DNA of 64,000 nt from Pseudomonas capeferrum. GTDB taxonomy: Bacteria; Pseudomonadota; Gammaproteobacteria; Pseudomonadales; Pseudomonadaceae. Within the stretch, counting starts at the first letter, position 1; each line of letters opens with the position of its first letter. The stretch is taken from contig NZ_JAAMQM010000018.1 of assembly GCF_013523055.1 (NCBI RefSeq), forward strand, positions 62,001 to 126,000. The letters run 5' to 3'. Under the pieces are notes generated by a model. That model had not been told where the DNA came from. It did not search any database and worked only from the letters and a program-made list of their open reading frames with translations. Of this stretch, positions 43,521 through 52,743 are shown piece by piece. A program made the translations under genes and the position numbers.

Positions 43521-44594
43521 ATGCGTCCCGCCCGTGCCCTGATCGACCTCCAAGCCCTTCGTCATAACTACCGTTTCGCACGCGAACTGTCGGGGGCCAA
43601 GGCTCTGGCAGTGGTCAAGGCCGATGCCTATGGCCATGGTGCCGTACGCTGTGCCCTGGCGCTGGAAAGCGAGGCCGACGGTTTCGCGGTCGCCTGCATC
43701 GAGGAGGCACTCGCGCTGCGCGCCGCCGGTATCAAGGCACCAGTGCTGTTGCTGGAGGGGTTCTTCGAGGCCAACGAGCTGCCGCTGATCATCGAGCATG
43801 ACCTGTGGTGCGTGGTCCACTCGCTGTGGCAGGTGGAGGCGATCGAGCGCGCCCAGCTGCACAAGCCGCTGACCGTCTGGCTCAAGCTCGATACGGGCAT
43901 GCACCGCGTCGGATTGCATCCGAAGGACTATCAACCGGGCTACCAGCGCCTGCTCGCCAGCGGCAAGGTGGCCCGTATCGTACTGATGAGTCACTTCGCC
44001 CGTGCCGACGAACTCGATGCCGACGCTACGGAGAACCAGCTGGCGGTGTTCGAGGAGGCGCGCCAGGGCTTGGTCGCCGAGTGCAGCCTGCGCAATTCGC
44101 CGGCGTTGCTGGGATGGCCACAAGTGCCCAGCGACTGGGTAAGGCCCGGCATCATGTTGTACGGCGCCACCCCCTTCGAAGTGCCCCAGGCCCAGGCCGA
44201 TCACCTGCAACCGGTGATGACCTTGCAGTCCCGGGTCATCAGCGTGCGTGAGCTACCGGCTGGGGAGCCGGTCGGCTATGGCGCGAAGTTCGTCGGCCAG
44301 CGACCCACGCGGGTAGGAGTGGTTGCCATGGGCTATGCCGACGGCTATCCCCGTCACGCGCCGACCGGCACGCCGGTCATGGTGGCCGGCAAGCGCAGCC
44401 ACCTGATCGGTCGCGTCTCCATGGACATGCTGTGCATAGACCTCACCGAAGTCCCGGGGGCCGACATCGGCAGCCCGGTCGAGCTGTGGGGCAAGCAGAT
44501 CCTGGCCAGCGATGTCGCCTTGCAGGCCGAGACCATTCCGTACGAGATGTTCTGCAACCTCAAACGAGTGCCGCTGGACTATCAGGGCGAGTGA
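43521..44594 (+). CDS. dadX: catabolic alanine racemase
   Basis: A 357-aa fold-type III PLP enzyme. The PLP-binding Lys33 is in AVVKADAYGHGAV, and the catalytic Tyr is in VAMGYADGYPRH (about residue 253). It interconverts L- and D-alanine for DadA. In P. aeruginosa a ridA-like gene lies between dadA and dadX; here the gap is 108 bp and holds no gene. Confidence 0.95.
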   Translation: MRPARALIDLQALRHNYRFARELSGAKALAVVKADAYGHGAVRCALALESEADGFAVACIEEALALRAAGIKAPVLLLEGFFEANELPLIIEHDLWCVVHSLWQVEAIERAQLHKPLTVWLKLDTGMHRVGLHPKDYQPGYQRLLASGKVARIVLMSHFARADELDADATENQLAVFEEARQGLVAECSLRNSPALLGWPQVPSDWVRPGIMLYGATPFEVPQAQADHLQPVMTLQSRVISVRELPAGEPVGYGAKFVGQRPTRVGVVAMGYADGYPRHAPTGTPVMVAGKRSHLIGRVSMDMLCIDLTEVPGADIGSPVELWGKQILASDVALQAETIPYEMFCNLKRVPLDYQGE

Positions 44595-44619
44595 GCCACT
44601 GAGCTGGACGGACTGGGGC

Positions 44620-44835
44620 CAATGTCGATCAGGTCAGGGAAAAGCGGTCGACTCCAGATGCTGAAACTTTCCTGGCAACTTTTAAACTCTTTGTGGAGCT
44701 GCCGGCCCTGTCGCGGGACAAGCCCACTCGCCACTGGGACATGCGCGCACCAGTGGCGAGCGGGCTTGTCCCGCGACAGGGCCGGCAGCTCCACAAAAGA
44801 TTCTGGCAGCCGGAAGCCAAGCTCTACTATTGAGC
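44620..44835. mobile_element. degraded REP-cored element (site E)
   Basis: The core is a near-perfect inverted repeat from TTTGTGGAGCTGCCGGCCCT (44690) to the matching end at 44797, containing GCGGGACAAGCCC / GCGGGCTTGTCCCGC. The left arm begins CAATGTCGATCAGGTCAGGG at 44620, which resembles the TIR of sites B-D. The right arm keeps AGATTCTGGCAGCCGGAAGCC and then diverges, so the right end seems lost. It lies in the 364-bp gap between dadX and pauR; the rest (44836-44958) should hold the pauR promoter. Confidence 0.6.
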
Positions 44836-44958
44836 ATGAGTAGTTTTATTGAGCGACAGAAAGTAGAGCCAGGGCCTGAGTGTTGTAAATACTGAACGCT
44901 GTTGCCATGATATCGTTCACATTCGACATCATTCCGCTCGTTTCAGGAGGCTCAAGCT

Positions 44959-45507
44959 TTGGACGTTGGCGAACGATTGCAAGCCATCCGCAAGCTCAAG
45001 GGGCTGTCCCAGCGTGAACTCGCCAAGCGCGCGGGCGTGACGAACAGCACCATCTCGATGATCGAGAAGAATAGCGTCAGCCCTTCGATCAGTTCGCTGC
45101 GCAAGGTCTTGAGTGGTATTCCGATGTCGATGGTCGAATTCTTCTCCGTCGAGCTCGAACCTGAAAGCCCCACGCAGATCGTCTACAAGGCCCATGAACT
45201 GATCGACATTTCGGACGGCGCGGTGACCATGAAGCTGGTCGGCAAATCGCATCCGAGCCGCGCCATCGCCTTCCTCAACGAGATCTACCCGCCGGGCGCC
45301 GATACCGGTGAGGAGATGCTGACCCACGAGGGCGAAGAGACGGGCATCGTTCTCGAAGGGCGGCTGGAACTAGTGGTGGGACACGAGACCTTCCTGCTCG
45401 AGGCAGGCGACAGCTACTACTTCGAAAGCTCCCGACCGCACCGTTTTCGAAACCCCTTCGATGAACCGGCCAGGCTCATCAGCGCGGCGACTCCAGCCAA
45501 CTTCTGA
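44959..45507 (+). CDS. pauR: XRE-cupin regulator, PauR/PuuR type
   Basis: A 182-aa protein with an N-terminal helix-turn-helix (LSQRELAKRAGVTNSTISMIEKNSVSPSISSLRKVLSG, residues 16-53) and a C-terminal cupin (GEEMLTHEGEETGIVLEGRLELVVGHETFLLEAGDSYYF). The start is a TTG at 44959 with AGGAGG eight bases upstream; no ATG fits. Its place between dadX and cytochrome c5 is that of P. aeruginosa pauR, the repressor of gamma-glutamyl polyamine catabolism. Its likely targets include kauB and the pauB-like gene in this window, though I did not identify operator sequences. Confidence 0.85.
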   Translation: MDVGERLQAIRKLKGLSQRELAKRAGVTNSTISMIEKNSVSPSISSLRKVLSGIPMSMVEFFSVELEPESPTQIVYKAHELIDISDGAVTMKLVGKSHPSRAIAFLNEIYPPGADTGEEMLTHEGEETGIVLEGRLELVVGHETFLLEAGDSYYFESSRPHRFRNPFDEPARLISAATPANF

Positions 45508-45644
45508 ATCGCGGCGCGGTGGATTGTCGCGCCTATACCCATTTTGAATGTAGGGTTGTTTCGCGGCCTCAGTGATCCCGCTATACTTTTCATCGCCAGC
45601 GAAACCGTGGTCGCGGGCATGATCAGCCACCATGAGGGTGTAGC

Positions 45645-46067
45645 GTGAAACCAACCAAGAAGATGCTGGCCGTACCAGCAGTCCTGTTTGCCCTATGGGC
45701 AGCCAACACCTATGCAGCGATCAACGACGAAATTGCCAAGCGCCTGGAGCCGGTGGGGCAGGTCTGTGTCCAGGGTCAACCCTGCCAAGGCATGGAAGTG
45801 ACTGCCAGCGCCACTGCGAGCGCGGCCAGGACGCCCGATGAAATCATCGCCAAGCATTGCAACGCGTGCCACGGCACCGGCCTGCTCGACGCGCCCAAGA
45901 TCGGTGATACCGCCGCCTGGAAAGAACGCGCGGACCATCAGGGCGGCCTGGACGGCATCCTCGCCAAGGCCATTACCGGCATCAACGCCATGCCGCCCAA
46001 GGGCACCTGCGCGGATTGTTCGGATGAAGACCTCAAGGCTGCCATTCAGAAGATGTCGGGCTTGTAA
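45645..46067 (+). CDS. cycB: cytochrome c5 (class I c-type cytochrome)
   Basis: A 140-aa secreted haem protein with a signal peptide (residues 1-24, ending NTYAA). Haem is bound by CNACH (about residue 71) with Met as distal ligand in INAMPPKGTCADCSDEDL. The extra CADC disulfide is typical of cytochrome c5. The start is a GTG at 45645 with GAGGGTG upstream. It carries electrons in the periplasm. The name cycB follows P. aeruginosa. Confidence 0.9.
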   Translation: MKPTKKMLAVPAVLFALWAANTYAAINDEIAKRLEPVGQVCVQGQPCQGMEVTASATASAARTPDEIIAKHCNACHGTGLLDAPKIGDTAAWKERADHQGGLDGILAKAITGINAMPPKGTCADCSDEDLKAAIQKMSGL

Positions 46068-46153
46068 CCAACTGTTTGCAAACTCGCAGCAATGCAGCAA
46101 AGCTCGACTAAGCTCGGTCCAAGCCCTGATGCCCGACGACACAGGAGGCCGAG

Positions 46154-48016
46154 ATGGCTGACAGCTGTTCCATCGAACAGGCGGTAGAGCAGGCGCTGGC
46201 CCGGCTGCCAACGCATATTCACCTGGGCTTGCCGCTCGGCCTCGGCAAGCCCAATGCCTTTGTCAACGCGCTCTATGCGCGGATGCGCGATCTGCCGGAG
46301 CGAAGGCTGACGATCTACACGGCCCTGACCCTGGGCCGTCCGCCCCTCGGGGACGGCTTGCAACGGCGCTTTCTCGAACCCTTCATCGAGCGTGTTTTCG
46401 GCGACTACGAAGAGCTCGACTACCTCGCCGACCTGCGCAGCGACACGCTCGCGCCCAACATTCGCGTCGAACAGTTCTTCATGCAGCCTGGCAGCCTGCT
46501 GAACAGCGCCGCCGCCCAGCAGGACTATGTCAGCAGCAACTACAGCCATGCCGCGCGGGACATCAATGCCAAGGGCCTGAATCTCATCGCCCAACTGGTC
46601 GCCGAAAGCCCTGAAAGGCCGGGCTACCTGAGCCTGTCCTGCAATCCCGACATCACCCTCGACCTGATGCCCCTGGTCGCCAGGCGCCGTGCAGCAGGCG
46701 AGACCATCCTGGTTCTTGGCCAGGTGCACGCGGAACTGCCCTACATGCCAGGCGCCGCGGAACTCGAGCAGGATGCTTTCGATCTGCTGATCGATGTCCC
46801 GGAGCGTCGGCGATTATTTTCCACACCGAACATGCCGGTCACCGCACAGGACCATTTCATCGGCCTGCATGCCAGCACGCTGGTGCGCGACGAGGGCACG
46901 CTGCAGATCGGCATCGGGGCCATGGGCGATGCGGTGTCCGCCGCCCTGCTGGCCCGCCAGGGCGACAATGCTGGCTATCGCGCGGTGCTGGATGAGCTCG
47001 ATCTCACGCCTTGGCAAAAGTTGATCGATCAAGAAGGCGGCACGGAGAGCTTCGGCCAAGGGTTGTACGGTTGCAGCGAAATGTTCGTCAGCGGCCTGCT
47101 CGCGCTGGCGGAAGCCGGTGTCGTGCGGCGACCGGTCGACGAGCAGGGCACCTTGGTCCACGGCGGTTTCTTCCTGGGGCCGCAGGCTTTCTACCAGCGT
47201 CTGCGCGAGATGCCGCTCGAGCGCCGGGGGCAGTTCTCCATGTGCGCCATCAGCTACATCAACGAACTCTACGGACAGGAAAAACTCAAGCGTCGACAGC
47301 GCCGCCACGCGCGGTTCATCAACACGGTATTCAGCGTGACATTGCTCGGCGCGGGCATCGCCGATCAGCTGGAAGACGGCAGGGTCCTCAGTGGTGTAGG
47401 CGGGCAATACAACTTCGTGGCTCAAGGCCATGCCCTGGAGAATGCGCGCTCTATCCTGCTGTTGCGCAGCTGGCGCGAGTCAGGCGGAGAGGTCAGCTCC
47501 AACCTGCTCTGGGAGTATGGTCACTGCACGATTCCGCGGCATCTGCGCGACATCGTGATTACCGAATACGGCATTGCCGACTTGCGCGGCCAGACCGACA
47601 GCGAAGTCATCGCCCGACTGCTGGCAATCAGCGACTCTCGCTTCCAGGCGTCCTTGATGGAGCGGGCGAAGGAAGCCGGCAAGCTCCCCCGTGATTTCCG
47701 GCTGGAGGCGCGCTACACCGACAACACACCGGACCGGCTCGAGGCGATACGCCGACGCCACCCACGGCTATTCCCCGAGTACCCGCTGGGCTCTGATTTC
47801 ACGGCCGAGGAACGCGATCTGCTACGCGCCCTGAACTGGCTCAAGAGCAAGTTCAAGCTCAGCGAGGCCCTGGAACTGGGCAAGGCCGCGCTGGAGGCGC
47901 CCGACCCGCAAGCCTACCCCGCGCACTTGGCGCGCATGGGCCTGGAGCAGCCACAAGGCTTGAAGGAAGACCTCTACCAACGGCTATTGCTGGCGGGCCT
48001 GCAGGCCACTCGATAG
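46154..48016 (+). CDS. acetyl-CoA hydrolase/transferase family protein
   Basis: A 620-aa protein of the CoA-transferase family I/AcetylCoA_hyd group. The C-terminal half contains the family segments LQIGIGAMGDAVSAALL (about residue 255) and GVGGQYNFVAQGHAL (about residue 415), and DIVITEYGIADLRG. It is longer than typical 430-500 aa members because of the extended N-terminal and C-terminal regions. It may act on acetyl-CoA or another acyl-CoA; the substrate is unknown. It follows the cytochrome gene by 86 bp and converges on xpt. Confidence 0.8.
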   Translation: MADSCSIEQAVEQALARLPTHIHLGLPLGLGKPNAFVNALYARMRDLPERRLTIYTALTLGRPPLGDGLQRRFLEPFIERVFGDYEELDYLADLRSDTLAPNIRVEQFFMQPGSLLNSAAAQQDYVSSNYSHAARDINAKGLNLIAQLVAESPERPGYLSLSCNPDITLDLMPLVARRRAAGETILVLGQVHAELPYMPGAAELEQDAFDLLIDVPERRRLFSTPNMPVTAQDHFIGLHASTLVRDEGTLQIGIGAMGDAVSAALLARQGDNAGYRAVLDELDLTPWQKLIDQEGGTESFGQGLYGCSEMFVSGLLALAEAGVVRRPVDEQGTLVHGGFFLGPQAFYQRLREMPLERRGQFSMCAISYINELYGQEKLKRRQRRHARFINTVFSVTLLGAGIADQLEDGRVLSGVGGQYNFVAQGHALENARSILLLRSWRESGGEVSSNLLWEYGHCTIPRHLRDIVITEYGIADLRGQTDSEVIARLLAISDSRFQASLMERAKEAGKLPRDFRLEARYTDNTPDRLEAIRRRHPRLFPEYPLGSDFTAEERDLLRALNWLKSKFKLSEALELGKAALEAPDPQAYPAHLARMGLEQPQGLKEDLYQRLLLAGLQATR

Positions 48017-48039
48017 TAGGCGCGCGAGCCATCGTTCGC

Positions 48040-48067
48040 CATGAGGCTTGCCGAGCGGCGCCTCATG
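48040..48067. terminator. hairpin between convergent hydrolase and xpt genes
   Basis: CATGAGGC (48040-48047) pairs with GCCTCATG (48060-48067) in the 71-bp gap between two convergent genes. There is no T tract; a shared transcript end is plausible. Confidence 0.4.
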
Positions 48068-48087
48068 ACTTGCGACGGCGCGTGCGA

Positions 48088-48660
48088 TCATTCGATGAAG
48101 CTGACCACACCATCAGCCAGCGACTTCACCCGCGCCAGCGATTCGACGCGATAGCCCTGCGCGTCCAGTTCGGCGCGGCCGCCCTGGAACGATTTCTCGA
48201 TGACGATGCCCAGGCCCGCCACGGTAGCCCCGGCTTGGTGGATGATCGAGATCAGTGCTTGCGAGGCCTTGCCATTGGCCAGGAAGTCATCGATCACCAG
48301 CACGCGATCGCTGCTGTTCAGATGGCGTGGCGAGATGGCCACGGTGTTCTCGGTCTGCTTGGTGAAGGAATACACCGAGGCAGTCAGCAGGTTCTCGGTC
48401 AGGGTCAGCGACTGGTGCTTGCGCGCGAAGATCACCGGAACGCCGAGCTTCAAGCCGGTCATTACCGCAGGGGCAATACCCGAAGCTTCGATGGTGACGA
48501 TCTTGGTCACGCCCGAATCGGCGAACAGACGGGCGAACTCATCGCCGATCAGTTGCATCAGCGCAGGGTCGATCTGATGGTTGAGAAACGCATCGACTTT
48601 GAGAACGTGGTCGGAAAGCACGATGCCTTCTTCGCGAATCTTCTGGTGCAGTGCTTCCAC
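48088..48660 (-). CDS. xpt: xanthine phosphoribosyltransferase
   Basis: A 190-aa PRPP-dependent purine-salvage enzyme that converts xanthine to XMP. The PRPP motif is VLVIDDFLANGKAS (about residue 127), and VVAISPRHLN-type and FARKHQSLTLTENLLTA segments are characteristic of Xpt. The start is a GTG at 48660 (MEALHQKIREEGIVLSDHVLKVDAFLNHQ), which gives the family length; eight upstream in-frame codons are not conserved. It is 63 bp downstream of rep on the same strand. Confidence 0.93.
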   Translation of the reverse strand: MEALHQKIREEGIVLSDHVLKVDAFLNHQIDPALMQLIGDEFARLFADSGVTKIVTIEASGIAPAVMTGLKLGVPVIFARKHQSLTLTENLLTASVYSFTKQTENTVAISPRHLNSSDRVLVIDDFLANGKASQALISIIHQAGATVAGLGIVIEKSFQGGRAELDAQGYRVESLARVKSLADGVVSFIE

Positions 48661-48723
48661 TGTGGTAGTTCCTCGATGTAGCAAAAGTGGCCGCAGCGAA
48701 GGGCCACGGCAAAGGTTGATTGT

Positions 48724-50733
48724 CTATCGTTTGAGCATGGCGCGGATATCGGCCAACGCATTGTTGCCACGTGCGGCCTTCACTTCGACGGGCGCGTCGT
48801 CGAGGCCTTCCCAGGCCAGGTCGTCCGGCGGCAGCTCGTCCAGGAAACGGCTGGGCGTGCAGTCGATGATCTCGCCATATTGCTTGCGCTTGGCCGCGAA
48901 GGTGAAGGCCAGCGTCTGCCGTGCACGGGTGATTCCCACGTACGCCAGGCGTCGCTCTTCCTCGATGGTGTCGGCTTCGATGCTGGAGCGGTGCGGGAGG
49001 ATTTCCTCTTCCATGCCCATGATGAACACGTAGGGGAATTCCAGGCCCTTGGAGGCATGCAGGGTCATCATCTGCACGCCCTCGGCATTTTCTTCCTCTT
49101 CCTGCTGGCGCTCGAGCATGTCGCGCAGCACCAGCTTGCCGATAGCATCCTCGATCGTCATCTCACCCTCTTCATCCTTTTCGAGGGTGTTCTTCAAGGC
49201 ATCGATCAGGAACCAGACGTTGCCGATCCGGAACTCGGCGGCCTTGTCGCTTGAACAGTTCTGGCGGATCCAGTTCTCGTAATCGATATCGCGGACCATC
49301 TCGTGCAGCGCGGCAATCGGGTCCTGCAGGGCGACCCGCTCGCGTACACCGTCCAGCCAGTGCTTGAAGCGCTGCAGACGCTCGGTGTAACGGCTGTCGA
49401 GACATTCGCCAAGCCCGAGCTCTTCGCTTGCGGCGTACATCGACACGCCACGCTCGGTGGCATAGTTGCCAAGCTTTTCCAGGGTGGTCGAGCCGATCTC
49501 GCGGCGCGGCACGTTGATCACTCGCAGATAGGCGTTGTCGTCGTCCGGGTTCACCAGCAGGCGCAGGTAGGCCATCAGGTCCTTGACCTCCTGGCGACCG
49601 AAGAAGCTGTTGCCGCCCGACAGGCGATAAGGCACCTGGTGATGCTGCAGCTTGAGCTCGATGAGCTTGGCCTGGTAGTTGCCCCGATAAAGGATAGCGA
49701 AGTCGCTGTACGGGCGATTGGTGCGCAGGTGCAGGGTGAGGATCTCCATCGCCACCCGCTCGGCCTCGGTGTCTTCGTTCTTGCACCGGATCACGCGGAT
49801 TTCATCGCCGTGGCCCATGTCGCTCCACAGCTGTTTCTCGAACGCGTGCGGGTTGTTGGCGATCAACACGTTGGCACATCGCAGGATGCGGCTGGTGGAG
49901 CGGTAGTTCTGCTCCAGCATCACCACCTTCAGGGACGGGTAATCGTCCTTGAGCAGCATGAGGTTTTCCGGGCGCGCGCCACGCCAAGCGTAGATCGACT
50001 GGTCATCGTCGCCGACCACGGTGAACTGGTTGCGCAGCCCGATCAGCATCTTCACCAAAAGGTACTGGCTGGCGTTGGTGTCCTGGTATTCATCCACCAG
50101 CAGGTAGCGCACGCGGTTCTGCCACTTCTCGAGCACGTCGGGATGCTCTTCGAAGAGTTTCACCGGCAACAGGATCAGGTCGTCGAAGTCCACTGCGTTG
50201 AACGCCTTGAGCGTGCGCTGGTAGTGGGTGTAGACGATGGCGGCGGTCTGCTCGCGAGGGTTGCGAGCCTTTTCCAGCGCTTCGGGCGGCAGGATCAGGT
50301 CGTTCTTCCAGGCGCCGATCATGTTCTTGATCTCGTCGACGCCGTCGTCGCCCGAGTATTCCTTCTGCATGATATCGGTGAGCAGGGCCTTGATGTCGGT
50401 CTCGTCGAAGATCGAAAAGCCCGGCTTGTACCCCAGGCGCGCATGCTCCTTGCGGATGATGTTCAGGCCCAGGTTGTGGAAGGTGCACACCGTCAGGCCG
50501 CGGCCTTCCCCGGCGCGCAGCAGCGTACCTACACGCTCCTTCATCTCGCGGGCCGCCTTGTTGGTGAAAGTCATGGCCACGATGTACTGGGCACGGACGC
50601 CACAGTTCTGGATGAGGTGGGCGATCTTGCGCGTGATCACGCTGGTCTTGCCGGAGCCTGCACCGGCGAGCACCAAAAGTGGGCCGCCGACATAGTTCAC
50701 GGCTTCCTGTTGCCGGGGATTGAGTCGGGACAT
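48724..50733 (-). CDS. rep: ATP-dependent DNA helicase Rep
   Basis: A 669-aa superfamily 1A helicase that clears proteins from DNA ahead of the fork. The sequence begins MSRLNPRQQEAVNYV; motif I is LAGAGSGKTSVITRKIA, motif II LLVDEYQDTNASQY, motif III GDDDQSIYAWRGA, and motif VI VGITRARQTLAF. Length matches E. coli Rep. The ATG at 50733 is chosen from the conserved N-terminus; the frame is open to 50850. Confidence 0.97.
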   Translation of the reverse strand: MSRLNPRQQEAVNYVGGPLLVLAGAGSGKTSVITRKIAHLIQNCGVRAQYIVAMTFTNKAAREMKERVGTLLRAGEGRGLTVCTFHNLGLNIIRKEHARLGYKPGFSIFDETDIKALLTDIMQKEYSGDDGVDEIKNMIGAWKNDLILPPEALEKARNPREQTAAIVYTHYQRTLKAFNAVDFDDLILLPVKLFEEHPDVLEKWQNRVRYLLVDEYQDTNASQYLLVKMLIGLRNQFTVVGDDDQSIYAWRGARPENLMLLKDDYPSLKVVMLEQNYRSTSRILRCANVLIANNPHAFEKQLWSDMGHGDEIRVIRCKNEDTEAERVAMEILTLHLRTNRPYSDFAILYRGNYQAKLIELKLQHHQVPYRLSGGNSFFGRQEVKDLMAYLRLLVNPDDDNAYLRVINVPRREIGSTTLEKLGNYATERGVSMYAASEELGLGECLDSRYTERLQRFKHWLDGVRERVALQDPIAALHEMVRDIDYENWIRQNCSSDKAAEFRIGNVWFLIDALKNTLEKDEEGEMTIEDAIGKLVLRDMLERQQEEEENAEGVQMMTLHASKGLEFPYVFIMGMEEEILPHRSSIEADTIEEERRLAYVGITRARQTLAFTFAAKRKQYGEIIDCTPSRFLDELPPDDLAWEGLDDAPVEVKAARGNNALADIRAMLKR

Positions 50734-50982
50734 GCTAGAAACCGGGGGTCGCCAGAAAATAGCCGCGCATTCTAGCAGGCATGGATCGGTAATGGAGTGA
50801 CCGTCTGCCAGTGTGACCCGCATGCGATTGCCAATTGCCGGTTTTGCCACTTTCGCGCAGGATGAGCGACAAAATGTGACTGGGTGCCCAAGTTGAAAGC
50901 ATCGGTGAATTGAAAATCATTTCCAGTCATGAGGTAGGATATCTTGCGTCATTTTCCGTCGTCCCAGCACTGAGGAGTTCGC

Positions 50983-52653
50983 TTGTCCAGGTCTGTCGAA
51001 CCGCTGCGTTTGCTGCTGTTGGCCGATGAGTCGGAGTGGGTCATGGAGTTGCGTGACTGCCTGCACTCGCTGGCAGGCGGCATGGTGCTGCTGACTGCGC
51101 CGAGGTGGGACGTGGTCGACAGCCTGTTCGCCCATGATCGACAGATGGTGATTCTGGCGACACCGGGCTTGCAGCCGGCTCCTGGGTGCTGCGACCAGCC
51201 CACCATCCTGTTGCTGGAAGAAGAGCCTGACTCGCCGCCTCCGGGCGCCGTCGACTGGCTGGTGCGCTCCCAGCTGACTGCGGATGCCCTGCGGCGCTGT
51301 CTGCGTCATGTGCGCGAACGGGGTGTGTTGAAAGCGACCTTGCAACGCTTGGCGACACAAGATCCGCTGACCGGTATCGCCAATCGCCAGGGGTTCCAGG
51401 CGCTACTGGTCGGGCGCCTGGCCGAAAACGACGGACGCGGCGTAGCGTTGGGGCATCTGGACCTGGACAACTTCCGTCACGTCAATGACGCGCTAGGGCA
51501 TCAGGGGGGCGATCGCCTGATCCTGCAAGCCGTCAGCCGCCTGAACGACCAATTGGAAGCCTGCGACCAGATCGCCCGATTGGGCAGCGACGAATTTGCC
51601 CTGTTGATCGATACGCGACGAGACGCCGATCGTGCCGAACGGATGGCTGAACGGATCGTCGAGGCCCTTGCCGAGCCTTATTGGATCGACGGAGAGAGCC
51701 TGCTGCTCGGCTGCAGCCTCGGCCTGGCCCATGCCCGCGCGCAGAACGGCGCCGACCCGCTGATGTGGCATGCGCACATCGCCATGCGTCAGGCCAAGGC
51801 CACCGAGGGCTGCAGCTACCAGATCTTCAATGAGCGGATCAGCCGCAACGCCCGCAGCCTGGCCGACCTGGAAGGCGAGCTACGCCGCGCGCTGCGACGC
51901 GACGAGCTGGAGCTTCACTACCAGCCTCGCCTGGATCTTGCCGACGGGCGCATCGTCGGCCTCGAGGCCCTGGTGCGTTGGCGTCATCCCGAGCGCGGCC
52001 TGTTGCCACCCCGTGAATTCGTGCCCCTGGCCGAACAGAGCGGCTTGATAGTGCCGCTGGGCTACTGGGTGATCTCCCGGGCGTTGCGCGACATGCAGGT
52101 TCTGCGCGAGCGCGGCCTGGAACCCTTGCACATGGCCGTCAACCTGAGCTTCCGCCAGTTTCAGGACAGCCAATTGCTGGCAACCCTGAGTCGGCTGATC
52201 GTCGAACACGGGGTCGATGCCCGCTGGCTCGAATTCGAGCTGACCGAAACCGCGGTGATGCGTCGTAACGACGTTGTGCAGCAGACCATGGATGCTCTAG
52301 GTCGTCTGGGCGTGCGCTTCTCGCTGGACGATTTCGGTACCGGGTTTTCCTCGTTCGTCCACCTAAACAGCTTGCCCATTGCCTTGCTCAAGGTTGACCG
52401 CAGCTTCGTCGCCGGCATGGATACGCGTGAGGAAAACCGCAAGCTGGTGCATGCCATGATCAACCTCGCCCACAACCTCAACCTCGAGGTCGTCGCCGAG
52501 GGTGTCGAGAGCGAGGAGCAGATGGCGTTGCTACGGGCATTCGGCTGCGATCAGGTCCAAGGGTTCCTGGTCAGCCAGGCGCTGCCGATGGACGAGTTGA
52601 TGGCGTACCTGCTGCGGGCTGCCAAGCCCCGCAGGGCTCACCTGAATCAATGA
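50983..52653 (+). CDS. GGDEF-EAL c-di-GMP signalling protein, probably a phosphodiesterase
   Basis: A 556-aa protein. Residues 1-120 form an N-terminal receiver-like region without a clear phospho-acceptor pattern (LRLLLLADESEWVMELRDCL). A GGDEF domain follows (about residues 130-285), with DPLTGIANRQGFQALL and the signature degenerated to RLGSDEFALL. The EAL domain (about residues 300-550) keeps EALVRW, DDFGTGFSSF and KVDRSF, so phosphodiesterase activity is likely and cyclase activity doubtful. The start is a TTG at 50983 with GAGGAG five bases upstream. Confidence 0.88.
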   Translation: MSRSVEPLRLLLLADESEWVMELRDCLHSLAGGMVLLTAPRWDVVDSLFAHDRQMVILATPGLQPAPGCCDQPTILLLEEEPDSPPPGAVDWLVRSQLTADALRRCLRHVRERGVLKATLQRLATQDPLTGIANRQGFQALLVGRLAENDGRGVALGHLDLDNFRHVNDALGHQGGDRLILQAVSRLNDQLEACDQIARLGSDEFALLIDTRRDADRAERMAERIVEALAEPYWIDGESLLLGCSLGLAHARAQNGADPLMWHAHIAMRQAKATEGCSYQIFNERISRNARSLADLEGELRRALRRDELELHYQPRLDLADGRIVGLEALVRWRHPERGLLPPREFVPLAEQSGLIVPLGYWVISRALRDMQVLRERGLEPLHMAVNLSFRQFQDSQLLATLSRLIVEHGVDARWLEFELTETAVMRRNDVVQQTMDALGRLGVRFSLDDFGTGFSSFVHLNSLPIALLKVDRSFVAGMDTREENRKLVHAMINLAHNLNLEVVAEGVESEEQMALLRAFGCDQVQGFLVSQALPMDELMAYLLRAAKPRRAHLNQ

Positions 52654-52743
52654 GTTAGTGTTTGTTCCATGAGAGACACGTACCCGGTAGAGGATCCGCC
52701 AGCCCGCCGGGCTACGCTGTCGCGCAGAGAACAAAGCCCCCAA

